From Alcaligenes faecalis (lineage in GTDB: Bacteria; Pseudomonadota; Gammaproteobacteria; Burkholderiales; Burkholderiaceae_B), in NCBI RefSeq assembly GCF_002443155.1, contig NZ_CP023667.1:2108001-2172000 (forward strand): 64,000 nt of DNA, written 5' to 3'. A model generated the notes under the pieces. The model searched no databases, had not been told where the DNA came from, and saw nothing but the letters and a program-made list of their open reading frames with translations. Positions 1 through 8,695 of this stretch are shown piece by piece (within the stretch, counting starts at the first letter, position 1; the number at the start of each line of letters is the position of its first letter). The position numbers were made by a program, and so were the translations under genes.

Positions 1-342
1 CTTCAGGCTGGAAAAGTAGGCAGCCAGTTCATTCACCATTTCCGGGCTCAGAGGCTCGGCCATTGGACTCATGATGGGATCGTTACGCTCTCGCGATTTG
101 AACTGCTGTAGCTGCTTGACCAGATACTCCACTTTCTGACCCGCCAGATTGGGGTACATGCCTTCCGAGCTGACACCTTCCAGCCCATGGCAGGACGCGC
201 ACAAAGGCAGCATGGACGAGGCCTGAGCCGACAACTGCGACTGCCCGTGCGAACCTTGTAGACCCACTGGTTTGTCTGCTGCCCAAGCTGCACCAGAACC
301 CAAGAAGCCCATAAGAGCCACACCCATAAAAAGCTTTTTCAT
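1..342 (-). CDS. Class I cytochrome c, partial (C-terminus outside window)
   Basis: The gene runs off the left edge, and about 113 codons are visible from the ATG at 342. It encodes a signal peptide (MKKLFMGVALMGFLGSGAAWA) and then one heme c site, CASCH, near residue 45. A Met-rich stretch near residue 98 (IMSPMAEPLS) could supply the axial ligand. The product should be a small periplasmic electron carrier. An AAGGA ribosome site lies 6 bases before the start, and the gene begins 13 bases after the cd1-like gene, so the two are probably one transcript. In nir operons such a cytochrome (NirC or c551) donates electrons to a cd1 protein; that role here is inference. Confidence 0.85.
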   Translation of the reverse strand, partial: MKKLFMGVALMGFLGSGAAWAADKPVGLQGSHGQSQLSAQASSMLPLCASCHGLEGVSSEGMYPNLAGQKVEYLVKQLQQFKSRERNDPIMSPMAEPLSPEMVNELAAYFSSLK

Positions 343-355
343 GACGTTCCTTTGC

Positions 356-1915
356 TTAAAATTTTTGGGTTTCAGGCTGACCGATGGTGAGCCAACGGGT
401 ACGGGCACGAGAGAAAATGCCCGATGGGCTTTCCATCTTGTGTTCGGCTACCAGCTCCAGACTGCGGCTATCGTAAATCTTCAAGCGATCGCCCCAGTAA
501 CCCGAACTGACGTAGAGGTAATCGCCCGTGCGGTTGTAGTTGGGGAAGAAAGCATGACCACCCACATCCAGGGTCTTCACCACGGACAAGGTATTTTTGT
601 CGATCAACTGAATCCAGGAAGCGCGCTTGTCCTTGTCGATAATGTCCACCGCCACATACGGAGCATTAGGATGTGCGGCGGGCGACTCTGTCGCCCCGGA
701 GACAGGGATTTGCTTCACCACAGAGAAGTCTTTGACATCCCAGGCCGTGACCACAGAACCCAGCTTGCAAGTGCCCATATTGGTGCCGAAGGCCAGCATG
801 CGGCCATTCACTTCAGTGACAGCACCGGAGCCTGCGTGGGGCTGACAGCCGGCCGGAATATCACGCACCACCTTGTCGTCTTTCAGGTCGATGGCTACGT
901 ATTTGTTGTCATCGTAAGAAGCGACCATGGAGTAGCGGCCGTCCGGCGTCAGGAAGGTGTCGTGCAACATGCGCCCGACCTTGGCCAGTTTGGTGACCGG
1001 CATATCTGGCTTGTCCGGATCAATAATCCAGATCTGCCCGGCTTGGCGCAGTGTCAGCGCAAACTTGTTATTGATGCGACTACCAATAATCGGACCACCG
1101 GCGGATTTGATGAAATTGCCATCCGGGTCCTCGCCCTCCAGAGCGATATATTTCACCGGCTCCAGCGTGTCGGCTTTCAGGATGACCATGCTGTTGGGCA
1201 CGAAGGAACTCAGCGCCAGCCATTTGCCATCTTTGGACAAGGCAATCCCCGTACCGGTCAGCCCCACTTTGGCCTGACGCACAATCTGCAAGGTATACAG
1301 GTCGATTTTGTAGACGTGGCCATCATCACTTTTCAGGTAACCCCAGCGTTCGTGGCTGGGACTGAACTCCATGATGTGAGGCGCGCCGACCGTGGCAATT
1401 TCACCCACCTTCTGGTTGTTCTTGCCATTGATGAAAACGGCACGAGCCTGATTGGAACCATCTCCCCGGCCGTAGCGTCCGCGGGCCATGATGACCATCA
1501 GGTCATAGACAGAGTCAATCTCGTAATTGGGCTTGCCAGGCAAGGTGGATTCGTCCACCAGCACTTTCACGCTGGCACGAATCTGATCCATGTCCCAGCT
1601 ACGCTCCACCACGGGCTCGTTCTTGATCATCTTGGCCAGTGCGCGAATATCCTCATCGGGCAGACGTCCTACAAAGGGCGGCATCAAGGTATCCGGGATT
1701 CCGGTCATGATGGTGCCGCGCAAGGCAATCTCGCTTTGAACCAGGCGATCACTGTGCAAGCCCGGTGCGATATACCCTCCCCGGTCGGCTGCGTGACACA
1801 CCGCACAGTTTTGCTGAAACAAGTTATCTACCCGCACTTGCTCTTCCGTCGGGGCCGCCAAAGCCGCGCTGACGGTGGTAGACAGGAAGGCCAGGGTCAT
1901 CATTTTTCTATACAT
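356..1915 (-). CDS. Cytochrome c / heme d1 domain protein, NirS- or NirN-like
   Basis: The ATG at 1915 is chosen because GGAGG lies 7 bases upstream; the protein has 519 residues. It has a signal peptide (about 1-21), a cytochrome c domain with CAVCH at 37-41, and an eight-bladed propeller resembling the d1-heme domain of cytochrome cd1 nitrite reductase. His180 (in GAPHI) fits the proximal d1 ligand. His318 (LHD) and His360 (PHAG) fit the two distal active-site histidines, and their 42-residue spacing matches the P. aeruginosa NirS pair as I recall it. It could be a true nitrite reductase, a NirN-type d1 dehydrogenase, or a paralogue. No d1-biosynthesis genes are visible, but the downstream side lies outside the window. 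Confidence 0.85.
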   Translation of the reverse strand: MYRKMMTLAFLSTTVSAALAAPTEEQVRVDNLFQQNCAVCHAADRGGYIAPGLHSDRLVQSEIALRGTIMTGIPDTLMPPFVGRLPDEDIRALAKMIKNEPVVERSWDMDQIRASVKVLVDESTLPGKPNYEIDSVYDLMVIMARGRYGRGDGSNQARAVFINGKNNQKVGEIATVGAPHIMEFSPSHERWGYLKSDDGHVYKIDLYTLQIVRQAKVGLTGTGIALSKDGKWLALSSFVPNSMVILKADTLEPVKYIALEGEDPDGNFIKSAGGPIIGSRINNKFALTLRQAGQIWIIDPDKPDMPVTKLAKVGRMLHDTFLTPDGRYSMVASYDDNKYVAIDLKDDKVVRDIPAGCQPHAGSGAVTEVNGRMLAFGTNMGTCKLGSVVTAWDVKDFSVVKQIPVSGATESPAAHPNAPYVAVDIIDKDKRASWIQLIDKNTLSVVKTLDVGGHAFFPNYNRTGDYLYVSSGYWGDRLKIYDSRSLELVAEHKMESPSGIFSRARTRWLTIGQPETQKF

Positions 1916-2234
1916 TCCATTACCTCCAACAATTGCCTTGCTAAACGGCAAGACCAAGCAAACTATAACGATTGTTATTTTTTACTGAGAAGGTATGGAT
2001 ACAGATTAGATAATGGGGATGGTTTTTTTATATCGTAATTACGAGAAATTAAATACTCTTACCTAGATAAAAACATCCATGACAAGGCGCCAGTTGGCAG
2101 ATCAATAAGCGGGACAAATTTATCACGAACGAATAATCATTTTGACCTAACTCAAGTTAAAACTAGAGGCTGCAGCCTATAGTGGCCCGGCTTGGCTCGC
2201 CCTTGATGGTTTTGATTATTTTTCCGGTCCCGCC
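1916..2234. promoter_or_regulatory. Divergent promoter region between cd1-like gene and MocR gene
   Basis: This 319-base AT-rich gap separates two divergent genes and contains no gene. It holds an Fnr/Anr/Dnr-like palindrome at 2142-2155 (TTGACCTAACTCAA, which fits TTGAY-N4-RTCAA with one mismatch). Such a site would fit oxygen or nitric-oxide control of the cytochrome pair. However, it lies about 230 bases from the cytochrome start and only about 80 from the MocR start, so its target is uncertain. Confidence 0.5.
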
Positions 2235-3707
2235 ATGTTTTCTTTACCGATTACGCTTTCTCATACTCATAGCCCACCGTATAAACGCCAAATTGCACGT
2301 CAAATCGAAACCCTGATCTGTTCAGGGCGTTTGCAAGAAGGTAATCGCTTGCCTTCGATCAACCGAATGGCGTCTCTATTGCAGGTTTCTAAAAATACGA
2401 TCATGGGTGCCTATGATTTGCTGATCGATTCCAATCTGATTCATAGCGAACCGAGCCGGGGATTTTTTGTGGCTACGCCCACCCGCAATGGACGCAGCCG
2501 ACTGGCACCGGACTTTGTACTGGAAACCGCCCACTGTGCACGCAACCCGCGTACCAACACGGCACTGGCCAGCGGTGTGCATGTGCCCGCTGCCAGCGTG
2601 CCAGTTCGTTTTGATTTCAAGATTGGACGCCCCTCGGTTCATGCTTTTCCGCTGCGCCAGTTCATTTCTCTGTCCAATCAGCTGCTCCGATACGCAGGCT
2701 CCGCGATGGCGGACTATCCACCACCTGAGGGCCTATGGGGATTACGGCTGCAGATTGCAGATTATTTGGCAGCCAGCAAGGGCATATTGGCTGACCCGGA
2801 CCACATCATCATTACGGCAGGGACGCAGGAGTCCTTGAGCCTGATCGCGGCTCACTTTCTGGATGAAAACAGCTGTGCGGTGCATGAATCGCCTGGCTAT
2901 ACGGGCTTTAGCAATTTGCTGGCGCGGCACCGTGCAAAAGGCATTCCTGTGCCGGTAGACCAATACGGCCTGCGTACGGATCAATTACCGGACAAGGCAG
3001 TCCAGCTGGCCTTTGTCACGCCCTCCCATCAATACCCCTTGGGGCACACTCTGACAGTGAATCGCAGGCAGGAGCTACTGGCGTGGGCCAGCTCCAGTGG
3101 CGCTTTGATTATTGAGGACGACTACGATGGAGACTTCTGCTATGGTCCGGCCTTGCCCGCAGCACTCAAGGCCATGAGCCCCGGCCAGGTCATTTACCTG
3201 GGTTCGTTCTCCAAAACCCTGGGACCTGGTTTGCGTTTGGGCTACATGGTCTGCCCACCCCATCTGAGTCAGGACTTTATCGCCCGCAAGGCCTTGCTGA
3301 ACAATGGTTCGCCCTGGTTAACGCAAGCTGTTCTGGCTCGTTTTTTTGATGAGTATGACTATCCACGTCACCTGCAATACTTGCGCCGCCGTTATCTGGA
3401 GCAACGCAATACGCTGCTGCAAGGACTGAAAAAAGTGTGGGGAAATACGGGAGTGGTCAGCGGGCACAATGCCGGCATGCATCTGGCTTTTCGCCTGCCG
3501 CCACACAGTCCAGACGCCCATCACGTTGCAGCGGCGGCACTTCGCTATGGCATACGGCTATACCCTCTGGCACAGGCCGCCAGCCAGGAAGTGGACAGCT
3601 CAAACCCGCGCCATCTGCTATTTGGCTATGCAAATCTGGAATCCAGGGAGTTGCAACAAGCGATGCAGCATCTAGCCCTGATACAGCCCAGGCTGAACCA
3701 TGGCTAG
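2235..3707 (+). CDS. MocR/GntR-family regulator with aminotransferase-like domain
   Basis: The protein has 490 residues. The N-terminal 75 or so form a GntR winged helix (YKRQIARQIETLICSGRL, then NRLPSINRMASLLQVSKNT). A linker leads into a fold-type I aminotransferase domain from about residue 120 to the end. The PLP lysine is visible in YLGSFSKTLGPGLRLGYMV, and the upstream Asp motif in IIEDDYDGDF. These are the marks of MocR/PdxR regulators, which sense PLP or an amino-group compound. The gene converges on the PLP-dependent trans-sulfuration gene with a 13-base gap and diverges from the cytochrome genes. Its target is not evident; an own-promoter or neighbour target is usual for the family. 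Confidence 0.9.
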   Translation: MFSLPITLSHTHSPPYKRQIARQIETLICSGRLQEGNRLPSINRMASLLQVSKNTIMGAYDLLIDSNLIHSEPSRGFFVATPTRNGRSRLAPDFVLETAHCARNPRTNTALASGVHVPAASVPVRFDFKIGRPSVHAFPLRQFISLSNQLLRYAGSAMADYPPPEGLWGLRLQIADYLAASKGILADPDHIIITAGTQESLSLIAAHFLDENSCAVHESPGYTGFSNLLARHRAKGIPVPVDQYGLRTDQLPDKAVQLAFVTPSHQYPLGHTLTVNRRQELLAWASSSGALIIEDDYDGDFCYGPALPAALKAMSPGQVIYLGSFSKTLGPGLRLGYMVCPPHLSQDFIARKALLNNGSPWLTQAVLARFFDEYDYPRHLQYLRRRYLEQRNTLLQGLKKVWGNTGVVSGHNAGMHLAFRLPPHSPDAHHVAAAALRYGIRLYPLAQAASQEVDSSNPRHLLFGYANLESRELQQAMQHLALIQPRLNHG

Positions 3708-3720
3708 ATGCGCGAAGAAC

Positions 3721-4956
3721 TCAAGACAGGGCCAGGGCCTGATCAAAGTCCGAGGTCAGATCGATAATCTCTTCGATACCCACGGAGATACGCAGCTGAT
3801 TGTCGGCAATGCCCATGAGAGCGCGCTGCTCGGCACCCATTTCGTAGTAAATGGTGTGGGCAACGGGCAGCACCAGACTGCGGTTGTCGCCCAAATGCGT
3901 GGCCAATACAAAGACTTTCAGGCGATTCAGGAAATCGAAGATTTCGATGCCCTCTTCCAGCACCACGCTCATCAGGCCACCGAAGCGATTGCCGAACAAC
4001 TGAGCCGTACGCTCATGCTGCGGGTGATCCTCCAGGCCCGGATACTGCACGTGCTTGACCTTGGGATGGGCCTTCAAATGGCGCGCCAACGCCAGTGCGT
4101 TGGAACAGATGCGCTCCATACGCAAAGGCAAGGTTTCCGAGCCTACGGCCAAACGGTGAGCCACATCGGACGACAAGGTGCCGCCCATATCGCGCAAGCC
4201 CTTTTTTCGGATCTGCACCAGGCCCCAGTTCTGCGTATTGCCGTTGCGGTATACCTCGGCAATATTGGGGTACGTAGTCCAGTCAAACAGGCCGGTATCC
4301 GTCACCATGCCACCCAGGGCATTGCCGTGACCGCCGATATGCTTGGACAAGGAGTTCACAACCAAAGAGGCTTTGAACTCACGACCGGGCGACAGGTAAG
4401 GCGAGGACAGGGTGGCATCGACCACATACAACAAGCCCTCGTCCTGACACCATTGCCCCACCCCTTTCAGATCGGCTACCTGTGTACCCGGATTGGCAAT
4501 GGTTTCAACAAAGACCATACGGGTATTGGGCTGGCGTGCCGCTTGTACCTGGGCCAGATCGGTTGCATCCACCAGCGTGGTCTGCACACCCAGATCGCGC
4601 AAGGTACCCAAGAGGCTGTTGGTATTGCCGAACAGGTATTTGCTGGCAATCAAGTGATCGCCCTGACGCAACAAGGTAAACAAGGTGGCACTCAAGGCAG
4701 CCATGCCAGTTGCAAAGCTGACGCTGCCTACCCCTTTTTCCATGCGTGTAATCTTGGCTTCCAGCGCCGCCGTGGTAGGCGTGCCCTGGCGGGAATAAGT
4801 AAAGCCGGACTTGCCCTGAAAGACCGCAGCCAGCTCACGCGCATCCTGAAACCCGAACTCGGTCGACGGGTGCAATGGCTGATGAATAGCGCCATGCTGC
4901 GTGCCCAAGCGACGGTCAGAGTGCAAGGTGGAGGTAATAAAGCCGTTTTCTTCCAT
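3721..4956 (-). CDS. Cystathionine gamma-synthase / methionine gamma-lyase family PLP enzyme
   Basis: The start chosen is the ATG at 4956 (MEENGFITSTLHSDRRLG), giving 411 residues; an in-frame ATG at 4974 is possible but has no ribosome site. The protein spans the whole Cys/Met metabolism PLP-enzyme family. FTYSRQGTPTTAALE is the substrate and PLP phosphate region, SFATGMAALSA precedes the cofactor Tyr region, and SLSKHIGGHGN holds the PLP lysine. The reaction is beta/gamma-elimination or replacement on a homoserine ester, cystathionine or methionine. Family members with this N-terminus are annotated only as cystathionine gamma-synthase family, and the sequence does not fix the substrate. A structured 5' leader precedes it (4989-5070). 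Confidence 0.88.
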   Translation of the reverse strand: MEENGFITSTLHSDRRLGTQHGAIHQPLHPSTEFGFQDARELAAVFQGKSGFTYSRQGTPTTAALEAKITRMEKGVGSVSFATGMAALSATLFTLLRQGDHLIASKYLFGNTNSLLGTLRDLGVQTTLVDATDLAQVQAARQPNTRMVFVETIANPGTQVADLKGVGQWCQDEGLLYVVDATLSSPYLSPGREFKASLVVNSLSKHIGGHGNALGGMVTDTGLFDWTTYPNIAEVYRNGNTQNWGLVQIRKKGLRDMGGTLSSDVAHRLAVGSETLPLRMERICSNALALARHLKAHPKVKHVQYPGLEDHPQHERTAQLFGNRFGGLMSVVLEEGIEIFDFLNRLKVFVLATHLGDNRSLVLPVAHTIYYEMGAEQRALMGIADNQLRISVGIEEIIDLTSDFDQALALS

Positions 4957-4988
4957 GATCGTTTCCAAGCCCATAATGCGTGTACACA

Positions 4989-5070
4989 CCGTCAGCGCCG
5001 ATTGAGTTTTGCCCGGCTGACGGCCAATTACCTATTATCTGGTGAAGCGGCGGATGAAACCCGCCGTTTT
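4989..5070 (-). promoter_or_regulatory. Structured leader of the trans-sulfuration gene
   Basis: Between the start codon and rlmB lie two inverted repeats. One is CCGTCAGC/GCTGACGG at 4989-4996 and 5016-5023. The other is GGCGG...CCGCC at about 5049-5066, followed by TTTTTT when read on the plus strand. They could fold in the 5' untranslated region of the minus-strand gene. Their order does not match the SAM-I, SAM-II or SAH riboswitch cores that I know, so I call only structure, not a ligand. Confidence 0.35.
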
Positions 5071-5114
5071 TTATACAAATAAGTAATTAAGCAAGTAACA
5101 AGACTTAAAAGGAA

Positions 5115-5861
5115 TTAAGCCTGACTGCGTTGACGCAGGGTTTCGTACAGACAAACCGCGCTGGCCACACTGACGTTCAGGCTTTCTACTGCGCCCATCA
5201 TGGGGATGGACACCAGCTCGTCGCAGGTTTCACGGGTCAGACGGCGCATGCCCTCGCCCTCGGCACCCATTACCCAGGCCATGGGGCGGCGGGCATCTAC
5301 CTGGTGGAAGGTATGGGTGGCCTGATCGCTCGTGCCGACCAGCCAGACATCGCGCTCGCGCAGCATGCGCATGGTACGGGCCAAGTTCGTCACCGTAATG
5401 TAAGGCGTCGATTCCGCCCCACCACAAGCCACACGCGATACGGTGGCATTCAAACCCACCGCACGATCACGAGGCGCAATCACGGCATGGGCCCCCGCCG
5501 CATTGGCACTACGCAAGCAGGCGCCCAGATTGTGGGGATCTGTCACCCCGTCCAGAATCAACAGGAAAGGAACCTGACCGGCCTCTTCCAGATCATCCAG
5601 CAATTCGTTGACATCGACAGCCAGCTCTTGCTCCAGAGCCAAAGCCACCACGCCCTGGTGACGAGTACCCTTGGCCAGGCCATCCAGACGTTCGACCGGC
5701 ACGGCCATGACTTTCAAGCCAGCCTGTTCTACCTGTTCGATAAAGGCCAGCATCCGTTTATCGCGCCGGGTCTGATCCACATAGACCTCGCGCACCGAAG
5801 CGGCGCTAAAACGAACTCGGGCAATAACGGCATGGAAACCGGCCAAAACCTGCTGAGGCAT
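5115..5861 (-). CDS. rlmB: 23S rRNA (guanosine-2251-2'-O)-methyltransferase RlmB
   Basis: The protein has 248 residues from the ATG at 5861, preceded by AAGGAT. The N-terminal substrate-binding domain (1-75) contains [16 protein letters not shown]. The SpoU/TrmH knotted domain follows, with its three motifs: [38 protein letters not shown] and [15 protein letters not shown]. It 2'-O-methylates G2251 of the 23S P loop using SAM. It lies directly downstream of rnr, the same rnr-rlmB order as in enterobacteria. A hairpin terminator sits between the two, so read-through or a separate promoter must supply rlmB message. Confidence 0.95.
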   Translation of the reverse strand: MPQQVLAGFHAVIARVRFSAASVREVYVDQTRRDKRMLAFIEQVEQAGLKVMAVPVERLDGLAKGTRHQGVVALALEQELAVDVNELLDDLEEAGQVPFLLILDGVTDPHNLGACLRSANAAGAHAVIAPRDRAVGLNATVSRVACGGAESTPYITVTNLARTMRMLRERDVWLVGTSDQATHTFHQVDARRPMAWVMGAEGEGMRRLTRETCDELVSIPMMGAVESLNVSVASAVCLYETLRQRSQA

Positions 5862-5889
5862 AACAATCCTTGGGGGAAATAAGAGCAAA

Positions 5890-5916
5890 TAAAGAAAGCC
5901 GGGCAAAAAGCCCGGC
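5890..5916 (-). terminator. Intrinsic terminator between rnr and rlmB
   Basis: The hairpin GCCGGGC-AAAAA-GCCCGGC (5898-5916) is followed on the minus strand by TTTCTTTATTT. It lies 14 bases after the rnr stop and upstream of rlmB, so it probably attenuates transcription into rlmB. Confidence 0.7.
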
Positions 5917-5930
5917 TTGGCATTGTACGC

Positions 5931-8408
5931 CTATCGGCGTCGCCCTCTAGGGCTGCGCGTGGATTTTGCGGACTTGGCCGCCTTCTCCGTACTGCGTTTT
6001 TCATCGCGCTCGGCCTGCTTTTGCGAAGCACGTCGTTGGGATGCTGTGGTGCCCTTCAAGGCCAGCGGCTTGGTAGACGCTGCTTTCTTGATAGGACGCT
6101 CGGATGGCTCAGCCCCTTCTGCCGCTGCCTTGACCGCCTTGTAGCCCACACCCTTGACCAGGCGGAACTCGATACGGCGCGCTTCCAGATCAACGCGAGC
6201 GACTTGCACTTGCACCGCATCAGTCAGGCGATAACGCAGACCGGTGCGCTCACCACGCAGCTCGTTCGAGGTTTCGTTGTACTGGAAGTAGTCCGCACCC
6301 AGCTCGGAAACATGAACCAGACCTTCCACATACAAGGTATCCAGCGTGACGAACAGACCGAAGCTGGTCACGCCGCTAATCTTGCCAGAGTACTCCTCGC
6401 CCACGTGCTCTTTAACAAACCAGCACTTGAGCCAGGCTTCCACGTCTTTGGAGGCCTCGTCAGCACGACGCTCGCGCGCCGACAACAAGGCACCCAGTTT
6501 CTCCCAGCGAGCAAAGTCGCGCTTGCTGGCTGGCAAGGCGGCATCACCCGGATCTTCGTCGATAGCCGGAACGTAGCGCTCGCCCTTCAATATCCCCTTG
6601 ATGACGCGGTGCACCAGCAAGTCCGGGTAACGGCGTATCGGCGAGGTGAAGTGAGCGTATTGCGAATAGGCCAGACCAAAGTGACCCGTTTTTTCCGGGC
6701 TGTAAATGGCCTGCTGCATGGAACGCAAGCACATGGTCTGAATGACGGCAAAGTCAGAGCGGCCACGGGCTGCGGCCACGACCTTGGCGTAATCGGCAGA
6801 AGTAGGCTCGTCGCCCCCTTCCAGGGTCAAACCCAAGCTACGCAAATATTCGCGCAAGGCCTCCAGCTTAGGGGGCGTTGGGCCTTCGTGCACACGGTAC
6901 AGACCGTTGCGACGGCTTCGAGCGATAAAGTCGGCCGCACATGTATTGGCTGCCAGCATGCACTCTTCAATCAGCTTGTGCGCGTCGTTACGGACCAAGG
7001 GCTCAATGCGTTCGATGCGACCCAAGGGGTTGCACACAATCTTGGTTTCAACCGTATCGAAATCAATTGCACCACGTGCAGTACGGCGCTCGGCCAGCAG
7101 GCGGTACAAGGAGTACAGGTTCTGCACAGGCTCGAGCACGTGCTGAATCTGGGTGGCAGCGGGGCCAGTAGGCTGCTGCAAGGCGCTCCAGATATCGGAA
7201 TACGTGGTGCGCGCATGTGAGTGGATGACCGCTTCGTAAAACTGATAGGCCGATACGGTGCCGGATTTGGCACCATCGGCCAAGACGACCATATCGCACA
7301 CCATGACCAGACGGTCTACCGACGGGTTCAGAGAACAGATCCCGTTGGACAGGCTTTCTGGCAGCATGGGAATCACGCGGCGCGGGAAATACACGCTGGT
7401 GCCACGCTCCAGCGCGTCCTCGTCCAGGGCATCGCCCGAGCGCACGTAATGGCTAACATCGGCAATCGCAACCAGCAAACGCCATGCCCAGCGCGAGCGT
7501 TTGCCCGTGCCGATATCCACGCGTTCGCAATACACCGCATCGTCAAAATCTCGTGCGTCTTCACCGTCAATAGTGATGAAAGGTACATCGCGCAAATCAA
7601 CGCGGCCTTTGTATTCCGAGGGTTTGACCTTGGCAGGAATGCGAGCGGCCTGCTTGAGCGCTTTCTCGGAGAAATCGACCGGCACTTCAAACTTGCGCAC
7701 GGCAATTTCGATTTCCATGCCGGGGTCGTCAATTTCCCCCAGAACCTCAATCACACGCCCCAAAGGCTGGCGATGACGCTCGGGCTGCTGAGTGATCTCT
7801 ACCGTCACGACCTGGCCGGGCTCGGCCTCGCCCTGGTCCCCGTTCGGGATCAGGATGTCGTGCTTGATACGTTGATCTTCGGGCACCACGATAAACGTGC
7901 CACGCTCACGCAGGAAACGGCCCACCAGCTTGCTGGTATGACGCGCGGTAACTTCTACGATCGAAGCATCTGGCTTGCCACGGTATTCACCGACGATGCG
8001 AACCATAACGTGGTCGCCGTGCAACACTTTGGCCATTTCCCGTGGCGACAGGAACAGATCAGGCTGCCCATCGTCGCGCTGCAGGAAGCCAAAGCCGTCG
8101 CGATGGCCCAACACTTTGCCCGCGATAAACCCAGTTTGGCTATTTTTGCGAATTTTGCCTTCGGGGGAAATCAGCAGTTGGCCATCGCGCTCCATTGCGC
8201 GCACACGCCGCTCGAAACCCACCGTAATTTCTTTGCCAAGGCCCAGCTTTTTCGCCAGAGCCTGCATGGTCAGGCCGTCTGCATCTTCGCGCAGCCCCGC
8301 CAGGATCACTTCCCGCGTCGGGGTATCCGGGTCGAAGTCAGGCGGCAACTCATAACGGCCCGTTGATTGAATACGGTCCTCAGTACTGTCTTGATGTTTT
8401 TTATTCAA
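5931..8408 (-). CDS. rnr: Ribonuclease R
   Basis: The protein has 825 residues, the usual length. The order is a winged-helix N-terminus (about 20-85), cold-shock OB domains (95-250), an RNB catalytic domain (about 265-600) with the metal-binding signature DGEDARDFDDAV, an S1 domain near 655-740 (YSGKISGVTSFGLFVTL), and a basic tail ending SPRGRRR. It is a processive 3'-5' exoribonuclease that degrades structured RNA, including rRNA and mRNA. It starts 108 bases from the divergent tRNA-Leu gene. Confidence 0.97.
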   Translation of the reverse strand: MNKKHQDSTEDRIQSTGRYELPPDFDPDTPTREVILAGLREDADGLTMQALAKKLGLGKEITVGFERRVRAMERDGQLLISPEGKIRKNSQTGFIAGKVLGHRDGFGFLQRDDGQPDLFLSPREMAKVLHGDHVMVRIVGEYRGKPDASIVEVTARHTSKLVGRFLRERGTFIVVPEDQRIKHDILIPNGDQGEAEPGQVVTVEITQQPERHRQPLGRVIEVLGEIDDPGMEIEIAVRKFEVPVDFSEKALKQAARIPAKVKPSEYKGRVDLRDVPFITIDGEDARDFDDAVYCERVDIGTGKRSRWAWRLLVAIADVSHYVRSGDALDEDALERGTSVYFPRRVIPMLPESLSNGICSLNPSVDRLVMVCDMVVLADGAKSGTVSAYQFYEAVIHSHARTTYSDIWSALQQPTGPAATQIQHVLEPVQNLYSLYRLLAERRTARGAIDFDTVETKIVCNPLGRIERIEPLVRNDAHKLIEECMLAANTCAADFIARSRRNGLYRVHEGPTPPKLEALREYLRSLGLTLEGGDEPTSADYAKVVAAARGRSDFAVIQTMCLRSMQQAIYSPEKTGHFGLAYSQYAHFTSPIRRYPDLLVHRVIKGILKGERYVPAIDEDPGDAALPASKRDFARWEKLGALLSARERRADEASKDVEAWLKCWFVKEHVGEEYSGKISGVTSFGLFVTLDTLYVEGLVHVSELGADYFQYNETSNELRGERTGLRYRLTDAVQVQVARVDLEARRIEFRLVKGVGYKAVKAAAEGAEPSERPIKKAASTKPLALKGTTASQRRASQKQAERDEKRSTEKAAKSAKSTRSPRGRRR

Positions 8409-8439
8409 AAGGACACTTCCATTATTAATAAAGTATGCC

Positions 8440-8445
8440 TATAAT
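8440..8445 (+). promoter_or_regulatory. Putative -10 box for tRNA-Leu copy 1
   Basis: TATAAT lies in the AT-rich gap between rnr and the tRNA. It would give a precursor with a 5' leader of roughly 65 bases. No good -35 box is evident. Confidence 0.4.
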
Positions 8446-8516
8446 CCTTTTTCTTTGCTGCTCACGCAGTAAAGATGTTGGAAGCTTTTGGCACAGCCAT
8501 AAGCATACAACGATAT

Positions 8517-8601
8517 GCCCAGGTGGCGGAATTGGTAGACGCGCATGGTTCAGGTCCATGTGCCTTCGGGTGTGGAGGTTCGAGTCCTCTTCTGGGCACC
8601 A
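8517..8601 (+). tRNA. tRNA-Leu (CAG), copy 1
   Basis: The gene is 85 bases including an encoded CCA. The acceptor stem is GCCCAGG paired with TCTGGGC, leaving a G7-U66 wobble that the other two copies lack. The anticodon loop TTCAGGT is closed by CATGG/CCATG and gives CAG. The long variable arm (TGCCTTCGGGTG) is typical of class II leucine tRNAs. The T arm is GGAGGTTCGAGTCCTC. Confidence 0.97.
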
Positions 8602-8608
8602 AATTCCC

Positions 8609-8642
8609 AAAAAGCCGATCATCGCAAGATGGTCGGCTTTTT
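8609..8642 (+). terminator. Terminator of tRNA-Leu copy 1
   Basis: The stem GCCGATCATC...GATGGTCGGC is flanked by AAAAA and TTTTT. The identical 34 bases occur in inverted orientation at 17060-17093. Confidence 0.9.
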
Positions 8643-8695
8643 GCATTCCAGCACGGAAAGTCGGGGGCTTGAGCGCCTGACGTGGGGACGAGAAA

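Noticed and set aside
272..2038. Long plus-strand open frame (588 codons) opposite the cd1-like gene
   Set aside because: It is the mirror frame of a well-supported cytochrome gene with signal peptide and heme motif. The translated text has no domain and is rich in His/Gln, as antisense frames of GC-rich genes usually are.
4989..5023. SAM or SAH riboswitch before the trans-sulfuration gene
   Set aside because: The hairpin order and loop sequences do not match the SAM-I, SAM-II, SAM-IV or SAH cores that I know. It is kept only as an unassigned structured leader.
3700..5082. Plus-strand open frame (460 codons) opposite the PLP enzyme gene
   Set aside because: It is a shadow of the trans-sulfuration gene, with no motifs and no ribosome site.
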